Positions 1-11,329 of a stretch of DNA of 64,000 bases are shown here, piece by piece. Under the pieces are notes generated by a model that was not told where the DNA came from, did not search any database, and saw only the letters and a program-made list of their open reading frames with translations. The stretch covers positions 48,182,122 to 48,246,121 of the forward strand of contig NC_134849.1 in NCBI RefSeq assembly GCF_965363235.1, in the 5' to 3' direction. The translations under genes and the position numbers were made by a program. This DNA comes from Mytilus galloprovincialis (lineage: Eukaryota; Mollusca; Bivalvia; Mytilida; Mytilidae). Numbering within the stretch: the stretch's first letter is position 1; every line of letters begins with the position of its first letter.

Positions 1-724
1 ATTCAATGTTTTAAAAAGGCGAATTTTCTTTATAAAGTCAATGATTATGTTGACTTTTGAAGGCCAAACTTTCTACAGCCTTAAATACGCTAATGAAAGA
101 TCCAAAAACTATACCAATACATAACGACATGTTTATGAAATTATAACAAATCTATTGGTTAACAAATTTTTAAAAAGTCGTAAGGCAATTTGATTGGATT
201 AAGTTGTTATTAGTTTACCTTCAAACTTGTTTATGCTTTTCATACATGACTATTGATTAATTAGAACGTGCATGAATGTGTACGGTAACTAAAATGACCT
301 TCAAACTGGACACTGGACGAGTCAATATTATGTTTTATCAATGAAAGTTAAGGTATGAAAGGTAAGAATTGCCACTTATTCGATTTTAACAAAATTTTCG
401 GAATATACAGTTGAAAGGTTATTTTTTAAAAGCCTATTGTGAAGAGTAAAAAGAAATTTTACAAATAATACGTTTTGTTCTGTTAAACAAGTCATTTTCG
501 TAAGAGAAATACCGAAATATATTTTACGCACGACTACGGCAGGTAAAATTATTATTTATCATAATAAAAAAAAGCATTTTTCAGTCTCATTGGAATATGT
601 TGATTACAATTAATCCCAAACTTAAGAAGTAAGTAACTAAAGTCAAAATATGTCCGATCTGCCTATTTCTGCACATCAAAAGTCAATACGATCGTTTTAA
701 AGTCAATATCGTCTACCTCACAAA
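1..724. other. AT-rich sequence without a recognised gene
   Basis: I see no convincing coding exon, RNA gene or repeat in this stretch. It ends where the open frame of a truncated LINE begins. Confidence 0.5.
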
Positions 725-2368
725 ATCTTGTTAGGCACTATAGCAAACAACAGGACACAAATCAACGCAAACTTCAAAGAAATATTAGGACCCAATTTAG
801 GGAACAGTTTAAGTCCTACTTTGTTTAATTGTTATATAAATGATTTACATTCAATTTTTGATGTAAATTGTAACCCTCCAGCTCTTGATACTTCAAGTAT
901 CCAAACTCTCAACTATGCAGATGAATTAGTGTTACTGTCCGAGACAAACCAGGGGCTTCAAATCGCATTAGATAAACTAAATAAATATTGCACTAAATGG
1001 CAGTTGAGTGTTAATACAAACAAGACTAAAATTCCAGTTTTTCAGAATATTTATAAACAATCTCCACCCCTCTTGTTCAATAATAAATTTTTGACTGAAG
1101 TTAAGGACTTTAAATTTTTAGAGAATATTATTAACTATAGGGGAAATTTTACAAAAACTACTGAAGAGCTGTCTAAAAAAGGCATTAAAGTTTTATTTTT
1201 ATTGAGAAAATATTTTGTTCCCACTAATTTGTCATGTAAATTATTTGATACTCTTATAAGACCTATTTTGACATACAACTCTGAAATTTGGTTTATGGAT
1301 AATTTTCAGTCAGCTTTTAGGGCATCTAATAGAGCTGCAGTAAATAATACATTTTGTGATACTCTTGCATTAGCAGAAAAATATCCCTTTGAGAAGGTTC
1401 ATTCTAAATTTTGTAAAGCAGTATTAGGACTGAAAAAGACAGCCACTAACATAAGAGCTAGATCAGAATTAGGTAGATCTACTTTGGACTCCTATATAAA
1501 AACTCAAACACTCATGTATTTTTATAGAATAAATTGTAATGATATTAACCCCCTGGTTAAAGAATCTCTACAAACAAACATAAATTTACATTCCGCAGGA
1601 ATTTATTCTTGGTACTCATTTGCAGATAAATTTTTTAAAGAAATGAAAATAAACCCAGAAAATTACTCTAATAATAATGTACCTTTTAAACAATCAAAAA
1701 ACATGTTAAAATGTAATTTAAAAAAGTGTGTTTCAGAGGAATATGAAAAAAATACTTTAACTAAACTTTCAAAAATGGATTCCTCATCCAAACTTTGTCT
1801 TTATGGGAAATTAAAAAATAATTGTCAGTCTGAGGAATATTTAAATTGCAATAATTTTATACATAGGCAGTTACTCTCAAAATTTAGACTAAGTGATCAT
1901 TACCTAGGCATTGAATTCGGAAGGTACAGAAACATTCCAAGAGCACAAAGATTATGTAAAAAATGTGAAGTCCTAGATGATGAATTTCATTTCTTTTTGT
2001 ATTGTGACATTAATATATCTTTGCGTTCTAATCTTTTTGCTTATCTAAAAGTCTATGTACCATTATTTCAACATCTTGATGCATTCAATAAACTTAAACA
2101 CATTCTAAACCCCATCCCTGAACTTGTTTGTCATATTGGAGTCTTCATCAAACAGTCTTTAGAACTGAGGGAGTCAGACCCGTGTCAGGCAAGGTTATGA
2201 TGGTGTTTTTTTACATACATTTATAATTGAACTCTAATGTTCTATTATTCTGTATATTGTATTGTATTATTTTGTATTTCATTGTATTGCATTGTATAGT
2301 ATAAAATTATTGTTTGATTGTATTGCTTGACCCTCATGGGTGTAATTTTGCAATAAAGATTATATAAA
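725..2368 (+). mobile_element. 5'-truncated non-LTR retrotransposon (LINE): C-terminal reverse transcriptase part plus 3' UTR
   Basis: An open frame of 490 residues (728-2200) starts inside a reverse transcriptase. It opens just before the motif that normally reads QG..LSPTLF (here LGNSLSPTLFNCYIND) and continues through the active-site box NYADELVLLSET, the thumb, and a C-terminal zinc-knuckle-like C-x2-C...H...C segment (LCKKCEVLDDEFHFFLYCD). The endonuclease and the N-terminal half of the reverse transcriptase are missing, as expected of 5' truncation during target-primed insertion. The catalytic YADD reads YADE and the QG of the B motif is lost, so the protein is probably inactive although no stop interrupts it. 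The 3' UTR is rich in TATTG repeats and ends with CAATAAAG near 2350. The family is in the Jockey/CR1/I-like part of the LINE tree; I cannot name the clade. A related copy lies at 34050-36800. Confidence 0.85.
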
Positions 2369-3860
2369 GCTAGCCACAAAAACCGGGTTTGTATGTTGTC
2401 ATGTGATACGGAAGTTATTATAACCTCTCTATAGTGTAAATTTTCCGCTCAATCGTTAAAACAGGCATACGCTAGTAGGGGCGTATGACATTTGCGCCGA
2501 TTATATATTTGCTAGCTCCTAATTGTATTTTCAGGTTAACGCAGGTGAGTAAATGCTGGTACATGAACTATAATTTGAAGTTATATTGGGAAAACTTAGT
2601 TAAAATGCGAACTCTAGAAATGCCCGCATCAGTACATAAGGAAAGAGAAAAGATGCACTTAAGTCTTCGTTATTGACAATACAGAAGAGACGAAATCACA
2701 AGAAAGGAATAATAATTAAATGTGTTGCCTATAAATACTCGACAAGAACAGATTTATGATTTTAATGTATTTCGTTTTTATGGACTTACATGTTGTAAAT
2801 AGATTTTTAATTCGTGATTTTAGTATAAACAGACTGAGTATAAGCAGAGAGCTTTTATCATAGGTTTTTACGTCTTTATTTTAAAGTATGAGACATAGAA
2901 CGATCCTGCTCGACATCCTACTTCCACCTCTCTGTGGTGAGCAGAGGACAACAGTCATATACATAATGATAATATGATTGACAATTCATATAATTTATAC
3001 CTGTAATTTACCTGTAAAAAAATTGGCGCAAATGGAAAGAAAAATCGCCGCAAATGAAAGAAAAAATCGGCGCAAATAAAATGCAGATCGGCGGCTAGTA
3101 CATTGTAGTTTGTAAAACCCTAAGTATACATCAACATTTTTGTTATTCTTTAGTCAATGATAGCGTTCATTAAAAGTGTCCTTTATATATTTATTTAATT
3201 GTTCTTATGTCACACATTTCTCAGACTAAGTATGACGTCTTTAAACTAAATCTATTGGTTGTGTAGTGACTGGTACTTCAGTCTTTGGGAAAAAGATTTA
3301 CTTAGTAGTTGGTATTTACTTGGAACTAGCTCATCATAACCTCTAGTACACTTAGATCGGTACAACATGTTTGTTTTATTTATGCAACTTTTTTGGTACT
3401 TCAATTCTAAATAATTTTACAGTTTGTAACCATCCTGCACCACTCTCCCGTGTTTGGGAAGTTAACAAACATGTTTTACCTGTCACAATCTATTTTTGTC
3501 TGTCTCAAAGACCCAGTGGACTGTAGCCAGATATATCATCACTCGCTTATCGTCGTCGAAGTATTATGAGCATAACGAAATCAGAGATGTATTGACTATT
3601 GTATTCCATACATTTACCATGTATCAATCAAAAGAAAAAAAATATATAATTATGTCTTCAATAAAGTCTTAATTTACGACTATCCGTACTGCAATTCTGC
3701 ATTATATTTTTTTAAGGAAGAAATTCGAGATTTTTTTCAACTCATCTGCTTCACATCGAAATGACATGAGCCTAAATATAGAAAAGACGAACCGAACGCA
3801 ACAATCCCTGTCACCACAGAATTACACTAAATAAGAAGTATAAAATCGTGAATATTAATT
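2369..3860. other. Intergenic sequence, no gene recognised
   Basis: No coding exon can be supported. The motif GCGCAAAT and close variants occur several times (about 2490 and 3025-3080), which hints at an old short repeat. The 63-codon open frame at 2485-2676 has no recognisable domain. Confidence 0.4.
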
Positions 3861-3870
3861 TTTATTTATT
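3861..3870 (-). terminator. Overlapping poly(A) signals of the myosin light chain gene
   Basis: Two overlapping AATAAA hexamers on the minus strand (TTTATTTATT on plus) lie about 50 bases past the stop codon of the myosin regulatory light chain. Position and sequence fit the cleavage/polyadenylation signal. Confidence 0.6.
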
Positions 3871-3919
3871 AATGATAGATGTAAACATGGAAAGTCGATA
3901 CAAATGATTATATATGTGT

Positions 3920-5995
3920 TCAAGTTTGTTCATTTTCCTTGCCAATCTGTTTGAATCCTTGAAGTTCTTCTGGCGAGAGTGACGGAACCTCGTCGTCTTT
4001 TTCTTTACTACCATGTTTCAGCATCCGTGTAAATTCTATATAATCAAACATTCCATCTCTTATAGGAGCACCGTGGAATAAATCATCTACCATATCTTCT
4101 GTCCATCTGTCTCCCATTGTCATCAGACATTCCTTCAAATAATCCTCGTGAACAAAACCTTGAAAAGACAGAATCATACAGTTGATGGTTCTAGATTATA
4201 CAACTTTATACGGTACTCGAAATACTTATATGTGCTCGAAACAACAAATGCAGTATTTTGGTTGGTTCATTTACGAGTCTGAGCAGGATAATCGTGCTCG
4301 ATTGTTTTATGACCACAAAGGAGTTTAAATAAACTTTAACATTCTGACTATATTTTTCAATCTGATAACGGTTTCCAAAACATTAGAGAAAATACTTGCA
4401 TATAACCCTTATGTTCTATTTCTAACCATTTAAAAAATATTTTGATAGACCAGATTTGAATTCATACACATCTTCATGCATAATCCCTTTCACTTTTTGA
4501 TTTTTGGCGTTTTGTTAAACTGATCTTTGAAAAAGTTAACGTCTATCGACGGACGAATAAAAATACCGAAAGGCAGATATACCCCCAATTAAATTATTCC
4601 CTATGAGCCAAATAGTACAAAAGTCGTGTGATATCTGTAACTGCTAGTGATACATTTGAATGCCAAATCATGGTTGAAATATTCAGATATTTGCAAAAAC
4701 GAAAAAGAATGCAAAATAGTCTATTCAACAAGTTGGGGTATGGTTGTAAATGCCGTATTGCGGTAAGATGGTGGTCAACTGTTACACCGATTTTTTTTAA
4801 AGTACGTTTATAGTTTAAAGTTCCAGTAAAGGAGGGGTGGTTGATTATCCAAAAACTTACGACGATACACATTTATTTTAAGTGAAATTGCAGTGACCAA
4901 GATTTTAATATAATAACATTAAGTTCAAGTGAAATTGCAGTGACAAAGGTGTTAAAATGAAGGAGTCCATGTGATGACAATATTAGCTCATACAGACAAG
5001 TTTACTGCAAAAGATAAGTGAATTGTATCCATTTTGTCTGCATGGGTATGGAGAAAGGCTTACCATTATTAACTGTGTCGAACATTGCAAATGCATTTCG
5101 AATAACTTCCTCTGGATCTGTCCCATTTAGTTTCTCTCCAAACAAAGTAAGAAACATGGTAAAATTAATTGGTCCCGGTGCTTCTTTTATCATCTTTTCT
5201 AAGTATTCATTAGGCGGATCCTTTCCTAGAGATGTCATCATATCTAAGAGATCATCTTTGTCAATATATCCATCTCTGTTCTGGTCAATCATATTGAAAG
5301 CTTCCTAAAAAAAAACATTAGATAGTCACATTTGATTATGTTTTCTTTTTATTTGCTGACCTACAACGTATTAAAAATTTCCATTAATTAAATTTTAGTA
5401 TAGCAGTTTGGATAATTTATATCGATTTTTTTATATACTAAATCACACTGCCGTTGATGAGCTTTTTTGCCAAAGTGTTTTCCTCTCTGACGTTCAATGA
5501 ATTGTATATACCTTGGAGTAACGAAATTCTAATTCAGAGTCCAAAATTAGGACGAAAATTAGCTTTAATTAGATTTTGAACGTGCATGGGTCCGATATTC
5601 TCTTATATGATTTCAAAAGAAATTAAAAAATATATGCATTAATTGATAAGTAAGAAATCTGATAACATCAGCTATGATTAAAATGATTAAAGGTCGTAAA
5701 AAGACAATTATAGTTCATCAGACAAAATTTGGGCCATGCAAAATTTGTTATGCAAAATAAACAAACATTGAAGTAATGGAGATTTTCAAGGCGTGCTAAA
5801 AATTATACTGATGAAACTTTCAGCTAGAATTATCCTGAATCTCCCCTATTTTATGTTTTCTGTCAATAAAAAGGATATTTAAAGGATACTTACCTTAAAC
5901 TCTTGTATCTGTGTTTGATCAAACATTGCAAACACATTTGATGTGTAGCGTTGCGCACGTGTGCGCTGACGCTTTGTTGATTTCCGTGCTGACAT
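3920..5995 (-). CDS. Myosin regulatory light chain, non-muscle/smooth-muscle type (three coding exons)
   Basis: Coding exons on the minus strand are 5995-5894 (34 codons), 5304-5064 and 4158-3920. All junctions are GT-AG (AAG|GTAAGT, TTTTAG|GAA, AATG|GTAAGC, TTCAAG|GT) and phases agree (0, then 1). The product is 193 residues. Residues 16-21 read RYTSNV, giving Thr18-Ser19, the pair phosphorylated by myosin light chain kinase and Rho kinase in vertebrate MRLC. The first EF-hand loop (residues 41-52, [12 protein letters not shown]) keeps all metal ligands, and the hallmark [12 protein letters not shown] follows. The protein should bind the IQ motif of a myosin II heavy chain and control motor activity. 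It matches the phosphorylated non-muscle/smooth branch rather than the short-headed molluscan adductor RLC. Vertebrate members end about KHGAKDKDD at 171-172 residues; this one runs some 20 residues further (from [10 protein letters not shown]). Confidence 0.95.
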
Positions 5996-6801
5996 TTTGA
6001 CCACCTGTTACAGAAAAAAAATCTTACCCATTTTAACAACTTTAATTATATATCTAAATTCCAAGAAAATATATATGATATTTCTCCAAAAAGTAAAATA
6101 ACTACTAAATAATTATGAAAAACAACGATACAAATACTGAAATAGGTTGTTCGGCAAATTTCTTATATATAATTTTCACAAAAAGGGCATCACTTTAATA
6201 ATTGTCCAAATTCGCATCTGTTGCATTGGTACATGTACCGTTAATCGGTTATCAAAGCTTTTGTTATCGTTTAATCTATGAATATACCGAAATTATCGTG
6301 GGCACAAGAGGAATATAGAAAAAAAACAAAAGAGAAACGATTTCGCCAAAAGGTGGTTGATATCTGTTTGTTTATTTATTTTTTATAATTTTTTTTATTT
6401 ATTCGCTCATCTATTGGACAATACGAGCTCCTATTATATCCCCATTTTGAGTCCTCATCTATTTTCTGCGATACTTTTTTTATGTTATCATGCCGTACCT
6501 TTTTTGAGGTAGATACTTTTTTTAAATTCTTTTGAATTCTTTAACCGTATATACATGTATGTATGGCTGTAAACTGTGCGTGTATATATATATGTAAAGT
6601 TAATACATATCGTCGAAACTTTCGAAATGCATGAAATAAGACGAACTTAATTACATGACCTACATAACCTAAATACTATCAAAAATAGCTTGGAACACAC
6701 AAGCTAAACGTCACTCGCAGTCACTTAACACATTAATATATTACATTCGAAAAACTATGAAATGATATACTTTAATCTTAAGAAATTAATAAAATTGTTA
6801 C

Positions 6802-6870
6802 CTGAAATTTTCAAACGAGGTTACTCCCTAAACAGTTAAAACATGCCAATGAATCAGACATCTGGAGAAA
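6802..6870 (-). other. Probable non-coding 5' UTR exon of the myosin light chain gene (right end approximate)
   Basis: The first coding exon has an acceptor (CTGTAACAG|GTGGTCAAA) nine bases before the ATG, at 6004, so a leader exon must lie upstream. The best candidate ends at 6802 with a canonical donor (TTTCAG|GTAACA on the minus strand). The transcription start is not visible, and I saw no clear TATA box. Confidence 0.4.
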
Positions 6871-7844
6871 AACTGATATGATAAGTTATGGTTGCCATGG
6901 TATTGCATGATCGAGGTGCTATAAAGGATACTTTTCACCTAGAAATTAAATATGTGTTTATATAAAGATAAAAGATTAATAGATGTGGTATGATGTCAGA
7001 GCCTGGTAAGAGACAAATAGATGAGGATGGACTTTTTTAAATTAAACTTTATTGCAGAAAGTAAAACCCTGAAGAGTTCAAATGCAAACATTGTACATGT
7101 GCGGTACCCAAGAACATGCAATATATCTGAGCAATACATGAAAAGTTCTAAACAAGTCAATTTAATATTAAAAATATTATAAGTACTGGTACATAGATAA
7201 TTGACCAATGTGCACCCTATTTTCGCAACTCCGTGGAAATTGATTTGTTATGTAGCTTACAATTTAAACAATACTAAAACATAAATGCCAGGAATAAAAA
7301 TGTCCTCATCGCGGTCCGCGTTTAAACTATGTCGATTTCTTTGAAAAAATATACAATGATTTAGTTTTTAACAACTTATTGTTTCAAGTTGTGGGTGTAA
7401 ATTTCAGGATAAAAAACAATATAATTATATTTTCGGAAAATTAAAAAAAAATGTACTCGCTACGAAACAGGAGAAAGGTTTGCTTGTTTCGTTTTAGGCT
7501 GCCGTTTCTAAAGCTTGAAAACTAATAAATCTTATATTTTCTGACAATGAAACATACATTGTATATTTACGAGTTATTGTTCGCCGGTATACAGTGAGGT
7601 CGAAATTTAAGAAATTAATACCCAACATGTGATCCTTCTCTGATCGGAAAAATTAATAAAAAAAAATCAATCGGCGCGTCTTTTTTAAAACGTTTTCATA
7701 TATATCTCAATTGACCGCGGTTTATACGCAGTTGCATGTTTACATCGCATGGTCTGTATTTGCGGTAATGTGTTCTCTTATTACTCGACACCGGCTCTTT
7801 CACTGACAAACCCCGTTTACACTTGTACGAAATTAAACCGATTT

Positions 7845-8112
7845 TGATATGAAAATGTAAAAACACAAAAATACTGAATTCAATGGAAAATTCAAAACGG
7901 CAAATCAAAAGCTCAAACACATCAAACTTTGTACAGGCATTTTCTTAAATGGTGGATTAAACCTGGTTTTATAGCTAGTTAAACCTTTCACTTGTATGAC
8001 AATCGCATCAAATTCCATTATATATTGACAAAGATGTGTGTGAATCGATCTTAATAAGACCAGTTCGTGTTTCCCTTTCTCCTTTCTGTGAGTGAAACAA
8101 CCACAGTGCAAA
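7845..8112 (-). repeat. Interspersed repeat R1, reverse orientation
   Basis: Read on the minus strand, this segment matches 12805-13035 over most of its length. Shared words include GGAATTTGATGCGA, CTATAAAACCAGGTT, CCACCATTT, AAAATGCCTGTAC and TTCAGTATTTTTGTG. Two diverged copies in opposite orientation show a dispersed repeat. The short open frames here are by-products of it. The class is unknown. Confidence 0.7.
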
Positions 8113-8141
8113 CAACTTTGTAATTGTTTGGCTTTATAAAT

Positions 8142-8204
8142 ATTTAGATATGAGCGTCACTGATGAGTCTTATGTAGACGAAACGCGCGTCTGGCGTACT
8201 AAAT
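8142..8204 (+). ncRNA. Type I hammerhead ribozyme
   Basis: All core elements are in order: stem I 3' strand GCGTCA (8154-8159), catalytic box CTGATGA (8160-8166), stem II GTCT/AGAC closing loop TATGT (8167-8179), GAAA (8180-8183), a minimal stem III from A8183 and CGCGCG, and cleavage triplet GTC (8189-8191). The stem I 5' strand TGGCGT (8192-8197) pairs with GCGTCA through Watson-Crick and G-U pairs. An outer helix ATTTAG (8142-8147)/CTAAAT (8199-8204) extends stem I across an internal loop, as in natural type I hammerheads with loop-loop contacts. Stem III is very short, which is typical of ribozymes in retrozymes and Penelope-like elements that cleave best as dimers. Cleavage is predicted after C8191. 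Bivalve genomes are known to hold such ribozymes in small retroelements. Confidence 0.85.
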
Positions 8205-8574
8205 TATAATCCTGGTACCTTTGATAACTATTTCAACATACCTCTTTATTTCAACGTTTATATCTTTATTTTAAAACTTAATTCATTCGTTTGTTCCAAA
8301 TGTGTTGGTATGATATTCATTAAAACTAGATGCTTACAAGATTAAAAAAAGAGGATAGATGACTAAATATTTCTTGTAATCGTGGAAGCGGTACTATATT
8401 GATTTAGACAAGATACTAAAGTTAGTACTTCTTTAATTGATATGATTTATTTCAATACGTTGTCCAGCCTATACCACTGATATCTTCCGAGCATGTGCAG
8501 CATTGTTGCTGCATTCAAATTATCAGTCCTGCTCCATGATATATATAGTGTTGTATATATATATTCGAATTCTG

Positions 8575-8790
8575 AGATATGGACTTATCCACCTAACTTT
8601 ATTTAGTTTTGCTCACTAATCCATGAAATGAGTTCGAGGTCAGTTGAACTGTACCTGACAGACATGTAGACATTCTATTTCTCATGATAAGTAAGTATTT
8701 CACTTGACAAAAAAATAACTAAACCATGAACATGAGGTCAAAGGACAATGGATATATGACAGACGGAAACTGGGGAAAAAACGGACACAA
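8575..8790 (+). repeat. Degenerate fragment of HL-1
   Basis: Words typical of HL-1 are present in the usual order: GATATGGACTT, TTGCTCACTAATCCATGAAATGAG, GACAGACATG, CATGAACATGAGGTCAAAGG and TGACAGACGGAAACT. It is an old, partial copy with neither terminus. Confidence 0.65.
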
Positions 8791-9080
8791 TATATATTCA
8801 AGCCTGATACAGGTCTAAATTTGGATTGTAATTAAATATTTGACACATTATAGGTTTTCTGACACAGAATAAATGCAGTCAAACAACTTGAAATTGTTTA
8901 TATGATTTAAATGTATATTCAACTAAAATTTTCTTGCTTTTGTGCAATACACAGTGCTGTTGTGCAATATTTAGTAAATCTTTTTTGAAACCACATACGA
9001 AGAATTTTCCAAATAAGTTGTGACCCCCAATTTTTTTTAAATCTTGGAGGGAAAAAAATGCACCCTCTCCCCCTCCTTTT
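8785..9080 (+). repeat. Interspersed repeat R3 (copy 1)
   Basis: The segment matches 14558-14840: GGACACAA, TTTGGATTGT, ATTAAATA, TTGACACA, TCTGACACAGAAT and ACTTGAAATTGTTT occur in the same order, followed in both by a tract of runs of T, C and A. Class unknown. Confidence 0.6.
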
Positions 9081-9174
9081 TCTAAAATAACATTTGAAGA
9101 TATTTTCTTTTTAATTTCTTAAATCTTGAGAAGAAAAAAAATTGCGCCCCCCTCTTTTCTCTAAAAAAAAAACC

Positions 9175-9980
9175 AGCTGCGCCATGAGCGCATGATTCGC
9201 CCGTCGTCTTGTATGTAAGTTTTATGCAATAATTAAAAATAGTTTCTGAGATACAGCGACATGTGAAAACACACCTTTTTTTAACAAAAAACTCAATAAC
9301 TTTTAAATAAAATTTTGAATCATCACCAAAAATTATACAGATCTTAAAATTAAGAAAACTAAAAAGTGTGTATATTCATAACTTGTTTTGAGATGCGGCG
9401 CGACATGTGAACCCCCCCCCCAAAAAAAAAACCTTTTTGTTTTACAAAAAACTAACATAAAATTTTTAAAAAAAAGTATACAGATCTTTATATTCATATA
9501 ACTAAGAAGTGTGTAAAGTTTTAAGCAATAATCATAAATTGTTTTTGAGATACGGCGCAACATGTAAATAAAACCTCCCCCTTTTTTACAAAATACTCAA
9601 TAACTCAAATATAAAATTTTAAATCATCACCAAAACATATACAGATCTTTAGATTAATATAACTGAGAAGTGTGTAAAGTTTTAATCAATTATCATAAAT
9701 CGTTTTTGAGATACGGTGCGACGTGAAAAAAAAACACCCCTGTTTTAGTTACAAAGTCCCGTAACTCAAAAAGTTTAATCTAATTTTCACCATAAAGTAT
9801 ACAGATCGTTTGACCATCATTAGAAACAACTATATTAAGTTTCATGAAATTTGGATAAGTCGTTCTCAAGTTACGGTGCGACATATTTACGCCGGACAGA
9901 CAGACGTACTGTAGACGGCCGGACGCCGGACATTTGTATACCATGATACTTCCCGTCAAAATTTTGACGGGCTTATAAAA
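9175..9980 (+). mobile_element. HL-4 element: five core repeats of about 155 bases ending in a 20-base palindrome
   Basis: Five diverged units share GTGTGTAAAGTTTTA...ATAAAT.GTTTTTGAGATACGG.GCGACATGTGA, with the GAGATACGG word near 9249, 9390, 9547, 9709 and 9868. The right end carries a perfect palindrome CCCGTCAAAATTTTGACGGG (9953-9972). Tandem core repeats plus a terminal hairpin is the layout of Helitron-type non-autonomous elements (HINE). No protein is encoded. A second copy is at 22115-23090. Confidence 0.65.
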
Positions 9981-10093
9981 ATACATTTGATGACAGTTTC
10001 TTTTCAGAAAATGTGGTATTATTAAACAAAAACACTAAATATAGTTGACCAATTGCTTATAAATTGAATAAACTGCTATCACAGAGATATATA

Positions 10094-11235
10094 TGGCACG
10101 CCGTTTTTATATTTATTCAAATTTGAAGATATCTTATTTATTTAACAAGATATCTTATTAAGTATTAAGATATCTTTAATTAATAAGATATCTTATTAAG
10201 TATTAAGATATCTTTAATTAATAAGATATCTCTATTAGTTTATAAGATATCTCTATTAATTAATAAGATATCTTATAAAGTATATAAGATATCTTACTTC
10301 TTTATAAAAATATCTTTTAAATACATACTTTATAAGATATCTTATTAATTAATAGAGATATCTTATAAACTAATAGAGATATCTTATTAATTAATAGAGA
10401 TATCTTATAAACTAATAGAGATATCTTATTAACCAATTAAATAAGATATCTCTATAAGTTAATAAGATATCTCTAAAAGTTTCTAAGATATCTCTATTAG
10501 TTTATAAGATATCTCTACAAGTTAATAAGATATCTCTATAAGTTAATAAGATATCTCTAAAAGTTTATAAGATATCTCTTTTAGTTTATAAGATATCTCT
10601 ATAAGTTAATAAGATATCTCTATAAGTTAATAAGATATCTCTATTAGTTTATAAGATATCTCTATAAGTTAATAAGATATCTCTATTAATTAATAAGATA
10701 TCTTATAAAGTATATAAGATATCTTACTTCTTTATAAAGAAATCTTTTAAATACATTCTTTATAAGATATCTTATTAATTAATAGAGATATCTTATAAAC
10801 TAATAGAGATATCTTATTAATTAATAGAGATACTTTATAAACTAATAGAGATATCTTATTAATTAATAGAGATATCTTATAAACTAATAGAAATATCTTA
10901 TTAACTTATGGAGATATCTTATTAAGTAAATAAGATATGTCTATTATTAAATATATAAAAGATATCTTATATAGTTAATAAGATATCTTATAAATTAATA
11001 GAGATATCTTATATTTTAAATAAGATATCTTATATATTTAATAAGATATCTTTATAAACATTTTAATAAGATATCTCATTTAATATATAAGATATCTTAT
11101 TTAATAAATCAGATATCTCAATTAACATATAAGATATCTCGTTTTGTTATTAAGATATCTCAATTAGTTTATAAGATATCTTATTTAACTAAATAAGATA
11201 TCTCGAAATTGAATAAATATAATAACAGCGTGCCA
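10094..11235. mobile_element. Inverted-end element filled with about 46 GATATC palindromes
   Basis: The ends are inverted repeats of roughly 45 bases beginning TGGCACGC.GTT (left) and finishing AAC.GCGTGCCA (right); the base pair TA flanks both sides (10092-10093 and 11236-11237), as in TA-inserting transposons. Between them lies almost nothing but AAGATATCTT-like palindromes separated by A/T spacers, about 46 copies of GATATC in 1.14 kb. A block at about 10245-10440 recurs at 10680-10910. There is no coding capacity. The copy number is my hand count and may be off by a few. Confidence 0.75.
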
Positions 11236-11329
11236 TAGATATATCTTGCTTTTTTTGTTATATCGATAATGCAAATGTTGAAATTAAAACAGCAACACTT
11301 TAGACATGTAAGTTTTGCAAATATTCAAA

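Noticed and set aside
6996-7208. 70-residue minus-strand open frame
   Set aside because: No domain, no splice support and low-complexity AT-rich composition.
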